Assembly (NCBI RefSeq): GCF_031010195.1
Contig: NZ_JAUAMC010000007.1
Span: 223,052 to 287,051 of the forward strand
Length of the DNA: 64,000 nt
From: Halomonas sp. SpR8
GTDB lineage: Bacteria > Pseudomonadota > Gammaproteobacteria > Pseudomonadales > Halomonadaceae
Direction: 5' to 3'
A program made the translations under genes and the position numbers. The notes beneath the pieces were generated by a model that worked only from the letters and a program-made list of their open reading frames with translations, ran no database searches and was not told the DNA's origin. Positions 34,346 through 43,883 of the stretch are shown here, one piece after another (position 1 is the first letter of the stretch; the number at the start of each line of letters is the position of its first letter).

Positions 34346-36949
34346 TTAAGCTTCCTGAGCGACCGGAATCACGTTTGAGGCGATCTTTTGATACTCCTCA
34401 ATCTCGTGAAAGTTCATATAACGATAAATCTCGCCCGCCATAGCGTCAAATTCACCCATATAGCGTTGATACTCTTCAACACTGGGTAGGCGTCCTTCTA
34501 CTGCGGCAACGGCCGCCAGTTCCGCAGAGGCTAGGTACACATTGGCACCGTCACCCAAGCGATTCGGGAAGTTACGTGTAGACGTAGACACCACGGTGCT
34601 CTTAGCGGCAACGCGAGCCTGGTTACCCATACACAGTGAACAACCCGGCATCTCCATGCGGGCACCGGCACGGCCGTAAATGCCGTAGTAGCCCTCTTCG
34701 GTCAGCTGATGCTGATCCATTTTCGTCGGTGGTGCCAGCCACAGCCGGGTTTTTAAACTGCCGGCAGGCTGCTTCTCAAGCAACTTGCCCGCAGCCCGAA
34801 AGTGGCCGATGTTGGTCATGCATGACCCGATAAAGACTTCGTCGATTTTCTGGCCTGCCACTTCAGACAGCAGGCGCGCATCGTCCGGGTCATTCGGCGC
34901 ACACAGAACCGGCTCTTTAATTTCAGCCAGGTCAATTTCGATAACTTCGCTGTACTCGGCATCCGGGTCAGCACGCATCAGGCTGGGGTTGGCCAACCAC
35001 GCTTGCATGCCTTCAATACGACGGCTAATGGTGCGCTCGTCGCCGTAACCGTTGGCCATCATCCACTTCAACAGAGTGATGTTGGACTTCAGGTATTCGG
35101 TAACGCTCTCTTCAGAGAGGGTAATGGTACAGCCTGCGGCGGATCGCTCGGCAGACGCATCAGAAAGCTCAAAAGCTTGCTCAACGGTTAAGTCTTCCAG
35201 GCCTTCAATTTCCAACACGCGCCCCGAGAAGGCGTTTTTCTTGTTGGATTTATCAACGGTCAGTAGGCCTTGCTTAATCGCGTAGAGCGGAATGGCGTGA
35301 ACCAGATCGCGCAGGGTTACGCCAGGCTGGCGCTTGCCCTTAAAGCGAACCAGTACCGATTCCGGCATATCCAGCGGCATGACGCCGGTAGCAGCGGCAA
35401 AGGCAACCAGGCCCGAGCCGGCCGGGAACGAGATGCCGAGCGGAAAACGGGTGTGCGAGTCACCGCCGGTACCCACTGTGTCGGGCAGCAGCATGCGGTT
35501 CAGCCAACTGTGGATGATGCCATCGCCGGGGCGCAGCGAAACGCCGCCACGGTTCATGATGAAGTCGGGCAGCGTATGGTGGGTATCTACATCCACCGGC
35601 TTCGGGTAAGCGGCGGTATGGCAGAACGACTGCATGACCAGATCTGCCTGGAAGCCCAGGCAGGCAAGGTCTTTCAGCTCATCACGGGTCATCGGGCCAG
35701 TGGTGTCCTGTGAGCCAACGGTGGTCATCTTGGGTTCGCAGTACATACCGGGGCGAACGCCGTCCATGCCACACGCTTTGCCAACCATTTTCTGAGCTAA
35801 AGTAAACCCTTTGCCGGTATCTTTAGGTTGGTCAGATAGGCGGAAAACGTCAGAGGGCGGTAGGTCCAGGGACTCACGTGCCTTGCCGGTTAGTCCACGG
35901 CCAATGATCAGGGGAATACGGCCGCCAGCGCGTACTTCGTCCAGAATCAGCTGCGTTTTAAGCTCAAAGGTGGTGATAACGTCATCGCTATCGTGTTTGC
36001 ACACTTTACCCGCGTAGGGGTAAACATCGATGACATCGCCCATGTTCAGATTGGTGACGTCCATTTCAACCGGCAAGGCGCCTGAATCTTCCATGGTATT
36101 AAAGAAGATCGGGGCAATTTTGCTGCCAAAGCAGAAGCCGCCAGCGCGCTTGTTGGGGGCGTAGGGGATATCGTCGCCGAAGAACCACAGTACAGAGTTG
36201 GTGGCTGACTTACGCGATGAGCCGGTGCCGACAACATCGCCTACGTAGACGACCGGAAAACCTTTGGCTTTAACTTCTTCGATCTGCTTAAGCGGGCCAG
36301 TGGTGCCTGGGACGACAGGCTCAATGCCGTCACGCTCGTTTTTAAGCATGGCATTGGCGTGGAGCGGGATGTCCGGGCGTGACCAGGCATCCGGCGCGGG
36401 AGACAGGTCGTCGGTATTGGTTTCGCCAGGGACTTTAAACACACTTAGGGTGATTTTTTCAGCCAGTGCAGGCTTAGACAGGAACCACTCGGCGTCTGCC
36501 CAGGACTGAATAACCTCTTTAGCAATGCTATTGCCGTTCTTGGCGCGGCTTTCCACGTCGTGGAAAGCATCAAACATCAGCAGCGTGTGCTTGAGCTGTT
36601 CACCCGCTTCACGAGCAAGCTCTTCATTATCGAGGAGCTCAACCATGGAAACAATGTTATAACCGCCCTGCATGGTGCCGAGCAGCTTAACGGCGTGAAC
36701 CTTGTCGATCAGCGGAGAGCTTGCTTCGCCTTTGGCGATCGCGGTGAGAAAACCGGCTTTTACATAAGCGGCTTCGTCAACACCCGGTGGGACGCGGTTG
36801 GTGATTAAATCGAGGATGAACTCCTCTTCACCGGCTGGTGGTGTTTTCAGTAGCTCAACCAGTGAAGCTACTTGTTCGGCGGTTAGTGGTTTGGGCGGGA
36901 CGCCCTCGGCGGCACGTTCCTCGACATGTTGGCGGTAAGCTTCAAGCAC
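34346..36949 (-). CDS. acnB: Bifunctional aconitate hydratase 2 / 2-methylisocitrate dehydratase AcnB
   Basis: AcnB is a TCA-cycle [4Fe-4S] enzyme interconverting citrate and isocitrate. The 867 aa match AcnB (865 in E. coli). The N-terminal HEAT-like domain (to about 160) is specific to AcnB. The swivel domain contains [16 protein letters not shown]. Cluster ligands appear as the Cys in [11 protein letters not shown] and the Cys pair in [14 protein letters not shown]. The start codon is GTG with GAGAGG 7-8 nt upstream. It is followed by a strong terminator and faces a 555-nt gap upstream. Confidence 0.96.
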   Translation of the reverse strand: MLEAYRQHVEERAAEGVPPKPLTAEQVASLVELLKTPPAGEEEFILDLITNRVPPGVDEAAYVKAGFLTAIAKGEASSPLIDKVHAVKLLGTMQGGYNIVSMVELLDNEELAREAGEQLKHTLLMFDAFHDVESRAKNGNSIAKEVIQSWADAEWFLSKPALAEKITLSVFKVPGETNTDDLSPAPDAWSRPDIPLHANAMLKNERDGIEPVVPGTTGPLKQIEEVKAKGFPVVYVGDVVGTGSSRKSATNSVLWFFGDDIPYAPNKRAGGFCFGSKIAPIFFNTMEDSGALPVEMDVTNLNMGDVIDVYPYAGKVCKHDSDDVITTFELKTQLILDEVRAGGRIPLIIGRGLTGKARESLDLPPSDVFRLSDQPKDTGKGFTLAQKMVGKACGMDGVRPGMYCEPKMTTVGSQDTTGPMTRDELKDLACLGFQADLVMQSFCHTAAYPKPVDVDTHHTLPDFIMNRGGVSLRPGDGIIHSWLNRMLLPDTVGTGGDSHTRFPLGISFPAGSGLVAFAAATGVMPLDMPESVLVRFKGKRQPGVTLRDLVHAIPLYAIKQGLLTVDKSNKKNAFSGRVLEIEGLEDLTVEQAFELSDASAERSAAGCTITLSEESVTEYLKSNITLLKWMMANGYGDERTISRRIEGMQAWLANPSLMRADPDAEYSEVIEIDLAEIKEPVLCAPNDPDDARLLSEVAGQKIDEVFIGSCMTNIGHFRAAGKLLEKQPAGSLKTRLWLAPPTKMDQHQLTEEGYYGIYGRAGARMEMPGCSLCMGNQARVAAKSTVVSTSTRNFPNRLGDGANVYLASAELAAVAAVEGRLPSVEEYQRYMGEFDAMAGEIYRYMNFHEIEEYQKIASNVIPVAQEA

Positions 36950-37504
36950 GTTGGGGCCCTCTCTTTGATGTTCTCATTTACTTTATGGTGACGCCCACAC
37001 GTTGCACGGTGTTCGCCGCGCAGCATTACAAAGTGGAACTGGTCACATATGACATACGCTTGACAACTGCGTGTGATTGAATGACAGATATTCTACGCCA
37101 AACTGTCGACAATGTTAAGCTGGCAAGCAGAGACGGCTGTTGTACTTTATGTTGATGCCACGATTTGAACTGATCAAAAAAGCGCTTTTTATTAGCCCAT
37201 TGGCTCAAAGTCGGGAAGGTTTTTTCCCTTTTGTCAGTTAACCGCCCGCTGCGGGAGGGTGATTACGGGTGTGATTATGGTTACAGCGCGTTACCATAGT
37301 CCTCACTTTATAACCATAGTGTCACGCTAGTGACCGGGGTGCCTGTATCTGCGTGTTGAACGAAAGTGTGTGGAGCATTTTTAAATGCGCAACTACATTA
37401 GTTATAGACGATGCAGACTATGAAGAACGCAATGCAACAGGGAACAAGCGTCCTGAATGCTTATATGTTGTACAATAATGAGATGTAGGCTTGGTGATGG
37501 TATT
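36950..37504. other. Divergent regulatory region between acnB and miaE
   Basis: This 555-nt gap has no supported gene. It contains a perfect 14-bp palindrome AAAAAGCGCTTTTT (37177-37190). TATGGTTA/TAACCATA inverted units lie near 37275-37320, and a GTCAC-4-GTGAC palindrome at 37321-37334. A possible miaE promoter is TTGAAC (37356-37361) with TTTAAA (37380-37385), 18-nt spacer. The length and number of symmetric motifs suggest several regulators act here. Confidence 0.45.
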
Positions 37505-38188
37505 ATGTTGATACAACCTGGAGTGTCACACTCCTCTATGCAAGCGAGTGCCTTGCGAACGGCTGATCACGCGGTGAAAGCGGATGATCTATTGCCGGAA
37601 AGTTTGCATCAGTTTTTGGCTTGTGCAACGCCTGACGCCTGGCTGCAGTGGGCGCTCGAAAACCCCGATACACTGCTGATTGACCATGCTCAGTGTGAAA
37701 AAAAAGCCGCTTCAACGGCGATGAGTCTGCTCTACCGCTACGTAGACCAGCCGATATTGTTGAGCAAAATGTCTCAATTAGCGCGCGAAGAGCTGCTGCA
37801 TTTTGAGCAGGTGGTTGTTCTGATGGAGTCACGCGGTGTGGCCTATCAGCATTTAACAGCCTCTCGCTACGCCGAAGGGCTCAGACGCCACCTGCGCAGT
37901 AATGACCCTGAACGGCTAATTGATGTGCTAATCATAGGTGCTCTCATTGAAGCGCGTAGCTGTGAACGCTTCGCTTGCTTAATTCCTTACTTAGACGAAG
38001 AGCTCGCCAGGTTTTATCGCACCTTGGTGAAGTCTGAAGGTCGTCATTTTGAGGACTATTTGTTACTGGCGCGTCAGCAAACAGCTGACTCGATCGATGA
38101 GCGGATCGCTTTTTTTGTGGCGCGTGAAGCGGAGCTGATTACTTCGCCCGATACGGCTTTTCGTTTTCATAGCGGTGTACCAGCTTAA
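37505..38188 (+). CDS. miaE: tRNA-(ms2io6A)-hydroxylase MiaE
   Basis: MiaE is a non-haem diiron monooxygenase that hydroxylates ms2i6A at tRNA position 37. The 227-aa protein shows the ferritin-like four-helix set: a Glu near HAQCEKKAASTA, EELLHFEQ (Glu and His), ALIEARSCERF and EGRHFEDYL. The gene could start at 37505 (MLIQPGV) or 37538; 37505 follows a GGTGATGG stretch and is used. It is transcribed in the same direction as the giant regulator 27 nt downstream, so the two are probably one operon. Confidence 0.9.
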   Translation: MLIQPGVSHSSMQASALRTADHAVKADDLLPESLHQFLACATPDAWLQWALENPDTLLIDHAQCEKKAASTAMSLLYRYVDQPILLSKMSQLAREELLHFEQVVVLMESRGVAYQHLTASRYAEGLRRHLRSNDPERLIDVLIIGALIEARSCERFACLIPYLDEELARFYRTLVKSEGRHFEDYLLLARQQTADSIDERIAFFVAREAELITSPDTAFRFHSGVPA

Positions 38189-38215
38189 GCCGCTTAGCCC
38201 GGCAGGATGTTTATC

Positions 38216-41200
38216 ATGCGCGATGCTCGTGAGAATGACCAATTAACTCTTTTTGGGCATTTTTCGCTTACTCAAGGCGAAGATGTTTTAACCCATTTTA
38301 GCTACGACAAAGTGAAGGCGTTGCTCGTTTATCTACTGCTGCATCGTCAGCCGGTTAATCGAGCCGCCTTGGCGGAGCTTTTGTGGCCTGACCAAGGGCT
38401 GTCGTCGGGTAGAACTAATTTGCGTCACGCGCTGCACTGTTTACGTCAGTCGTTAGGCGAGAGCGCTGACCAAGTGTTAAGCGTCTCACGGCAAACGATT
38501 GCCTTTCAGTTACCCGCCAATTGGCAAGTAGATCTGCATACGCTTCAGCAGTTACTTGAAGGCCCCCGCGACTTAGATACCCTTGAAGCCTTGATGGTCT
38601 GCTACCAAGGCGACCTGATCGAAGAACTACAGCTAGCAAACTGCAGTGAATTTCAGCGCTGGTTAGTGCAGGTCCGCAATGAGTGGCGTCAACGGGTTAT
38701 TCGGTTTGCAGAACAGGTGCTTGAAGCGCACGCCGATGTTCCTGACCCCATCTTGGAAACCCTGGTCAGCCGCTTTTCTGGCTACGGTCCTTTTCATGAG
38801 CGTTTGGTACGCCAGTTGGCCGAACAAAATCAAATGGCCGCCGCGCACGAACAATATAATAGTTACTTGCAACTATTGGCATTGTCGGGCCAGCAGCCAG
38901 AGCCCAGCTTTTTACAGCTAGCTAGCTACTGGTCTGACGGCCATCACGACCCGCGCATGATGAGCCCTCAGGGGGCTTTTTCACGCGCGTTGGCCGCAGA
39001 CAGCAAGCCGCTGCGTGAAGATGAAATTGAGCTGCGTCAGCTCTCTGTTATGGCAATACGCTTGCGCTTGAAAGGTGATTGGCAAGATCGCGCTGCGACG
39101 CGTCACTGCCTCGCTCTGCAGATTGAGTTATTGCGCTGGTTAGAGCAGCAGTGCCATCACCTGGGCGGTTTTTGGTTGCCTGGTGCCACCGGCGGTTTAG
39201 GCTTGGCCTGTTTTGGTACCCATGGCCCCGCTCATCAGCTGGCTGAATTGGTAGCGCTCTACGAGCACTGCCGCCAGGCGTTGCCTCAAGAGAGTGCGCG
39301 TCACTGGGTCGGCGAAGGCGAAGTGCCGCAATTTGAGCTGGCCGCTGGTTTGCACAGCGGCCGGGTGGTTTATTTGCCTGAGCGGCAGTTGGCCGACCCC
39401 CTGGGGCAAGTCACCCAAACGTCATTAGAACTAATGAGTGCCGCTGAGGGCAGTGAGCTGGTGATCTCACAAGAGGCTAGCCAGCACATGCCACCGGCGC
39501 TTGACCTTCAGCCTCGACTGGCGTCGCGGCTGGTTGCCAGCGATGGCCGGGTTCGCTTACGCGCCCTGGTACTGGGCCACAACGAAGGTGGCCGAGATGC
39601 GCTGCCGCCTAGCTTGGTAGGACGTGAAACCTCGCTACGCACTCTGCGTGATGCGCTAGCGCGGGCGGGCATTGGCTTGCGGCAAAGTGTCTTAGTGCGT
39701 GGGGCGTCTGGAATGGGTAAATCGGCGCTAATGGTCGGTTTTCGCCAATTTGAGCTTAGCCGCGATGCGGTTATTTGCTGGCAGCCCACCACGCGACTGT
39801 CGGTGCTAGATCCTTACGGCGTTGCTCGGACACTGATCAGTTGGTATCTCCAGCAGACGCTAACCATTGAGGCCATTCATGAGCTCCAAGCAATGTTGGA
39901 ATTTGATCAGCTTGAGCCAGATCGCCAGCATTTGTTGGAAGAGGCGCTTGGCGTTCATGACGTTCAGGAGATTACTCAGCTTGCTCAAAGTGGTGAAGCT
40001 GTGGAGCTAGTGGTGATGCTTCTGCATCGCTTAATAGAACGCCAAGCCACTACTCATACGCTGGTATTGATGATTGACGATCTACAGTGGCTTGATGAAC
40101 CCTCCTTTAAAGTTTTAGCAGGCCTGCAGGCGCGTTTACCGATCAATACCGCCTTTATGCTAGTGGCTAGCCACCATGGACGGGAGCTGCTGCCGGTGAA
40201 ACTGCACTGGGATCAGCAAATAAGTTTAGGCAATTTAGACGCGTCGCAGTCTTCGCGGCTACTGTCTCAGTTGTCTCGCCGTTATCGTATTCATCTGAGT
40301 CCACGGCTGCGTAATCAAATTATCGAGCGCTGTGATGGTGTGCCACTGTATATGCAGGAGATCTGCCGACGCTTGGACATGGATCGCCGAGAAGGGCGCA
40401 GCGTAGAGTTCGATGAATTGCCCAAAGGACTCTTAGGTCTGTTGGCAAGTCGTATTGATCAGTTAGAAAGCGATCGCGAAATTGCCCATGTAGCGGCGGT
40501 GTTGGGTAAGCGTTTCCGGCTGGATTTTCTGCTTGAGTGCTGCGGTTGGGAAAAAGGCCGCCTCAACCAAGCGCTTGAGCATATGCGGACATTGGAAATT
40601 GTTGAGCCGGTTGAAAAAGACAGCGGTGAACACGAGTATCAATTCAGCCACCAACTGCTGCAGGAAGCGGCCTATCTCTCTTGCCCACGGGATGTACGGG
40701 TGAAGCTTCATCAGCAGGTGGTGACTTTGATTGAAGAGCGCTTCCCTGTTTGGATAAGTCGCCACCCCGGTGACTTTGCCACTCATTTACGGCGCAGCGG
40801 CCACTACGCTCGAGGTGCACGCTACTTTGAACTAGCTGCCCGGGAGGCTTTAAAAGTCAGCGCTAACCGAACGGCGCTACGTATGGCCGATTTCGGCTTG
40901 GCCAGCCTGCGCCACGTAGAGCACGAAATTGAGCGTGAAGTAAGTCTGCTGACCGTGCGTGGCCAGGCGGCGTTTTCGTTGGAGGGTCATGGTTCGCCGA
41001 TCGCCCACGAAAGCTTTGTGCGCGCCCGCGAACTGCTGCGTGAATCGGGTAGCGATAGCTTGGAAGATTCCGAAGATTTAGAGCAAATATTCCTGGTTAA
41101 GTGGGGGCTCTGGGTAGGGCGTAGCCAGCGTTACGCCCATGCGGATGCTTTTGCGCTCGCTTCGACCCTCGCGGATATCGCTGGACGGCTTGAAGATCCA

Positions 41201-42112
41201 CGCTACCGGCGTTTGGCTGACTATGCTCGCGCTAACTGCGAATATTGGGCTGGACGTATTCAGCAGGCCCATGATCATTTAGATGAAATTGATCCGCTCA
41301 ATGTGCCGATGATGATCGAGTGGTTGCCGTTCTCCGATCATCCGCAAGTATCTGCTGCCTGCTTCCAGGGCTGGGCACTGTGCCTGCGGGGTGATTATCA
41401 GCGCGCCGAGCGCCAGGTTTCGGCGGCGATTCGGTTGGCGGAGAAAATTGCACATCCCGGCACTTTGGCGCTGGCGCTACTATTTGCTGCTGCACTATAT
41501 CGTCAGCTTGGCCATGTCCATCTGGCTGTCCGGCACGCAGAACGTGCGGTGGCAATGACGGGTACGCCGGATTTACAGCTGTGGCAGATTGCCGCCCAAA
41601 GTATTTTGGGTTGGCAACGGGCGCTAGCGGGGGATGTAGCCGGACTAACTCAGGTGCGCGACAGCTTGGACCAAATGGCGGAGCTGAATGGACGGGATCG
41701 CTATCAACGACCGGTGCTGTGGTACTCGGATGCCTGTATTGAGCTTGGTGAGTTAAATGCTGCGGAAGACTACCTGGACCATTGTTTGGTCATTGCCCGT
41801 GAGCGTACAACGCTGTTTCTACCCGAGTTAGCCACTCAGTTGGCCAAGGTGCGCGATCTGCTAGGCCACCCTGCCAATGAAGTGAAGGCACTTGCCGAAA
41901 TGGCGATCAACCAATCCCGCGAACACGGTAATCGTCACCAGGAGTTAGCAGCGCTTGAGCTATGGTTAACGCGTATTGAACCCAATGACCAGCAAGCTAA
42001 AGAGAATTTTAGGCGGTTATTAAGTGAAGTCAGCCACAGCGATGCACCGGTGCTGACCCGCTGGATCAGCCTGCTGGAGCGCCGCTTGCCGCATCCGGTT
42101 GACATTGATTGA
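38216..42112 (+). CDS. Giant SARP/BTAD-type regulator with degenerate cyclase-like domain, P-loop ATPase and TPR-like tail
   Basis: The protein has 1298 aa. Residues 10-105 form a winged-helix with SYDKVKALLVYLLLHRQPVNR and GRTNLRHALHCLRQSLGE, like SARP/AfsR activators, and 110-230 form a BTAD-like helical domain. Residues about 272-420 have the layout of a class III nucleotide cyclase (HLGGFWLPGATGGLGLACFG; LAAGLHSGRVV) but lack the metal-binding Asp pair. Walker A GASGMGKS is at 496-503, and Walker B LVLMIDDLQWLDE near 616. The rest (about 830-1290) is alpha-helical and TPR-like. The start at 38216 gives an AGGAT site 7 nt upstream. Target and ligand are unknown; probable operon with miaE. 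Confidence 0.8.
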   Translation: MRDARENDQLTLFGHFSLTQGEDVLTHFSYDKVKALLVYLLLHRQPVNRAALAELLWPDQGLSSGRTNLRHALHCLRQSLGESADQVLSVSRQTIAFQLPANWQVDLHTLQQLLEGPRDLDTLEALMVCYQGDLIEELQLANCSEFQRWLVQVRNEWRQRVIRFAEQVLEAHADVPDPILETLVSRFSGYGPFHERLVRQLAEQNQMAAAHEQYNSYLQLLALSGQQPEPSFLQLASYWSDGHHDPRMMSPQGAFSRALAADSKPLREDEIELRQLSVMAIRLRLKGDWQDRAATRHCLALQIELLRWLEQQCHHLGGFWLPGATGGLGLACFGTHGPAHQLAELVALYEHCRQALPQESARHWVGEGEVPQFELAAGLHSGRVVYLPERQLADPLGQVTQTSLELMSAAEGSELVISQEASQHMPPALDLQPRLASRLVASDGRVRLRALVLGHNEGGRDALPPSLVGRETSLRTLRDALARAGIGLRQSVLVRGASGMGKSALMVGFRQFELSRDAVICWQPTTRLSVLDPYGVARTLISWYLQQTLTIEAIHELQAMLEFDQLEPDRQHLLEEALGVHDVQEITQLAQSGEAVELVVMLLHRLIERQATTHTLVLMIDDLQWLDEPSFKVLAGLQARLPINTAFMLVASHHGRELLPVKLHWDQQISLGNLDASQSSRLLSQLSRRYRIHLSPRLRNQIIERCDGVPLYMQEICRRLDMDRREGRSVEFDELPKGLLGLLASRIDQLESDREIAHVAAVLGKRFRLDFLLECCGWEKGRLNQALEHMRTLEIVEPVEKDSGEHEYQFSHQLLQEAAYLSCPRDVRVKLHQQVVTLIEERFPVWISRHPGDFATHLRRSGHYARGARYFELAAREALKVSANRTALRMADFGLASLRHVEHEIEREVSLLTVRGQAAFSLEGHGSPIAHESFVRARELLRESGSDSLEDSEDLEQIFLVKWGLWVGRSQRYAHADAFALASTLADIAGRLEDPRYRRLADYARANCEYWAGRIQQAHDHLDEIDPLNVPMMIEWLPFSDHPQVSAACFQGWALCLRGDYQRAERQVSAAIRLAEKIAHPGTLALALLFAAALYRQLGHVHLAVRHAERAVAMTGTPDLQLWQIAAQSILGWQRALAGDVAGLTQVRDSLDQMAELNGRDRYQRPVLWYSDACIELGELNAAEDYLDHCLVIARERTTLFLPELATQLAKVRDLLGHPANEVKALAEMAINQSREHGNRHQELAALELWLTRIEPNDQQAKENFRRLLSEVSHSDAPVLTRWISLLERRLPHPVDID

Positions 42113-42115
42113 TGG

Positions 42116-42373
42116 CTAGCAGGTATCCTGTTCTAACCAGATTAGTGTGGCTAGCGCCTCATCACGGCGCTCCCCACACACGCTGGCGTCAAACTTAAAG
42201 CGTTCGCACACCGCTGGGCGGCTAGGGTCGCCAAATAGACGACATAAATTATGCTCATCTAACTGTGCGCAGCGGACGCCGGCTGGCTTGCCATTAGGCA
42301 TTCCGGGAATAGCTGAGCTAATGGAGGGCGCGATGCAGCAAGCGCCACACCCCGCTCTACAGCCTTCACTCAT
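42116..42373 (-). CDS. YkgJ family cysteine-cluster protein
   Basis: This 85-aa protein has the zinc/iron-binding cysteine pattern of the YkgJ (UPF0153/CxxCxxCC) family: CRAGCGACC near residues 5-13, CRLF, VCERF and VCGERR. The biochemical role of the family is not established. Its ATG overlaps the queD-like stop (ATGA), so it is co-translated as the last gene of the queuosine operon. Its stop faces the giant regulator's stop with a 3-nt gap. Confidence 0.85.
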   Translation of the reverse strand: MSEGCRAGCGACCIAPSISSAIPGMPNGKPAGVRCAQLDEHNLCRLFGDPSRPAVCERFKFDASVCGERRDEALATLIWLEQDTC

Positions 42374-43239
42374 GGCATAGCACTTGAGTTAGCACTTGAG
42401 TTAGCACTAAGTGGATACATGGCAATCGCCCCTTTATTGACACCCTCGAATGCTTGAATACGTGTGTCGAGCCCGTTCTGGCTGGCGACCTCTTTCGCTA
42501 ACCAAGCAGCTATATTTTCGACGGTAGTGGGGCCTGGCAGGACTGAGCACAACGATTTGGGTAGGGTAATCGCAAACTCCCCCTGAGCGGCCTGATATCG
42601 ACAGGTAATAGTGTCGCTATCGTGTGCTGCAATATCGGCCTCTTCAAGTAGGTAACGATTATCCAGCCATGCCGCCCACTGCTGTTCCAATAGCGGCTGA
42701 CGTTCGCTGTTCTGCCAGATATACAGTCTTGACCGATGGCCGTGGGCAATGCGCTGGCAGTTGCCGGTATGCCGTTTCAAGCCGTGGCTATAACCGTAGG
42801 CTGCGCCTTCAATAGCCTCGTCGCTTAGCGTTAGAGTGACTTGATGCACGTTAGTGGGCCGCTGCTCGGTTAGCTGTTGGCTTAAATGCTCGGCGATGGT
42901 GTCCAGCGTAATGGCGTGCCAGGGGAGCAGGCTAAATGCCTCTTGAGGCCCACGTACCTCCATTGGGTAGGGTGTCGTCGTGGTAATACACAGCCCTTCA
43001 GGGCATTCAGTCACGTTGACACCCTGCGCTTTGGTAGGTACTAGCAGCGTATGATCGAGGCCGCTATCTAGCGTGCGCTTGATCCACGGTTTGACTTCAC
43101 CAAAGTCGAACAGCATGCCATCTTCACCCAGCTCGCCATCGAGTACTGCGTCTACCTGCCAGCTACAGCCGACTAACCCGCGCTGGGGACACCAGAGGGA
43201 GACATCAATATGGGTCAGTTGTTGAACAAATAAGGACAT
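42370..43239 (-). CDS. Tandem-domain QueD-like 6-carboxytetrahydropterin synthase
   Basis: The 289-aa protein is made of two PTPS/QueD-like halves. Half 1 (about 1-145) keeps LFDFGEVKPWIKRTLDSGLDH (D45, H63) but has VGC where the zinc motif HGH should be. Half 2 (about 150-275) keeps the zinc/catalytic block H157, C161, H166-G-H168 (GNCQRIAHGHRSRL) but has LDN instead of LDH at 192-194. Each half thus supplies what the other lacks. QueD converts dihydroneopterin triphosphate to CPH4 for queuosine. It starts 1 nt into the queE stop and is flanked by queE and ykgJ. Confidence 0.85.
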   Translation of the reverse strand: MSLFVQQLTHIDVSLWCPQRGLVGCSWQVDAVLDGELGEDGMLFDFGEVKPWIKRTLDSGLDHTLLVPTKAQGVNVTECPEGLCITTTTPYPMEVRGPQEAFSLLPWHAITLDTIAEHLSQQLTEQRPTNVHQVTLTLSDEAIEGAAYGYSHGLKRHTGNCQRIAHGHRSRLYIWQNSERQPLLEQQWAAWLDNRYLLEEADIAAHDSDTITCRYQAAQGEFAITLPKSLCSVLPGPTTVENIAAWLAKEVASQNGLDTRIQAFEGVNKGAIAMYPLSANSSANSSAMP

Positions 43240-43883
43240 TAATCAAAACCTGCTAATTTGTGCATTTGCAGCGACAAACGCCACTGGGGGTTAGCCATAC
43301 AGTAAGCGGTCGCTTCAGCGACGGTGCTCTTAGCCTGGTCGAGAGGGGCAAGATCCATCGGCTGGAGAAAAAAGTGGCGAAAACCAAGGCGTGAAAACTG
43401 CTCTGGGGGAGCGCCTGACTGGGGGTAAACGAGCTTTAATTCGTCGCCTCGGGTAACCGCCAGCGGATTGCTGCCCTTGGGGCTTACACAGAGCCAGTCA
43501 ATGCCAGGGGGCGGCTTCAGTGTACCGTTGGTTTCGACAGCCACCTCAAACCCATGGCTATGTAAAGTGGCAATCAACGCTGCGTCAAGCTGCAGCAAAG
43601 GCTCACCGCCGGTAAACACCACATAGGGCGTCGCATTGTCGTTCTGGCTGGGCCAGAGCGCAGCAATATGCTCGGCCAGGGCCGTGGCGGTGACAAACTT
43701 TCCGCCATTAATGCCGTTAGTGCCGATAAAATCGGTATCGCAAAAGGTGCATTTTGCCATTGGTCGATCAGCTTCGCGGCCCGACCACAGGTTGCAGCCG
43801 CTAAAGCGACAAAAAACGCTGGCTCTGCCTGCCTGAGCTCCTTCCCCCTGCAGGGTATAAAACGCTTCTTTGACCTGATACAT
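43239..43883 (-). CDS. queE: 7-carboxy-7-deazaguanine synthase QueE
   Basis: QueE is a radical-SAM enzyme that contracts CPH4 to CDG, the second committed step to preQ0. The 214-aa protein (start ATG at 43883) opens YQVKEAFYTLQGEGAQAG, the QueE signature. It carries the cluster cysteines C30, C45 and C48 in the spaced C-x14-C-x2-C form (FSGCNLW ... KCTFCD). VFTGGEPLLQ and VETNGT are further marks. Its ATG overlaps the queC stop (TGATG). A longer in-frame reading into queC is not supported. Confidence 0.94.
   Translation of the reverse strand: MYQVKEAFYTLQGEGAQAGRASVFCRFSGCNLWSGREADRPMAKCTFCDTDFIGTNGINGGKFVTATALAEHIAALWPSQNDNATPYVVFTGGEPLLQLDAALIATLHSHGFEVAVETNGTLKPPPGIDWLCVSPKGSNPLAVTRGDELKLVYPQSGAPPEQFSRLGFRHFFLQPMDLAPLDQAKSTVAEATAYCMANPQWRLSLQMHKLAGFD

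Noticed and set aside
35270..35713. 147-codon plus-strand frame inside acnB
   Set aside because: Antisense to highly conserved AcnB sequence and with no ribosome site; shadow frame.
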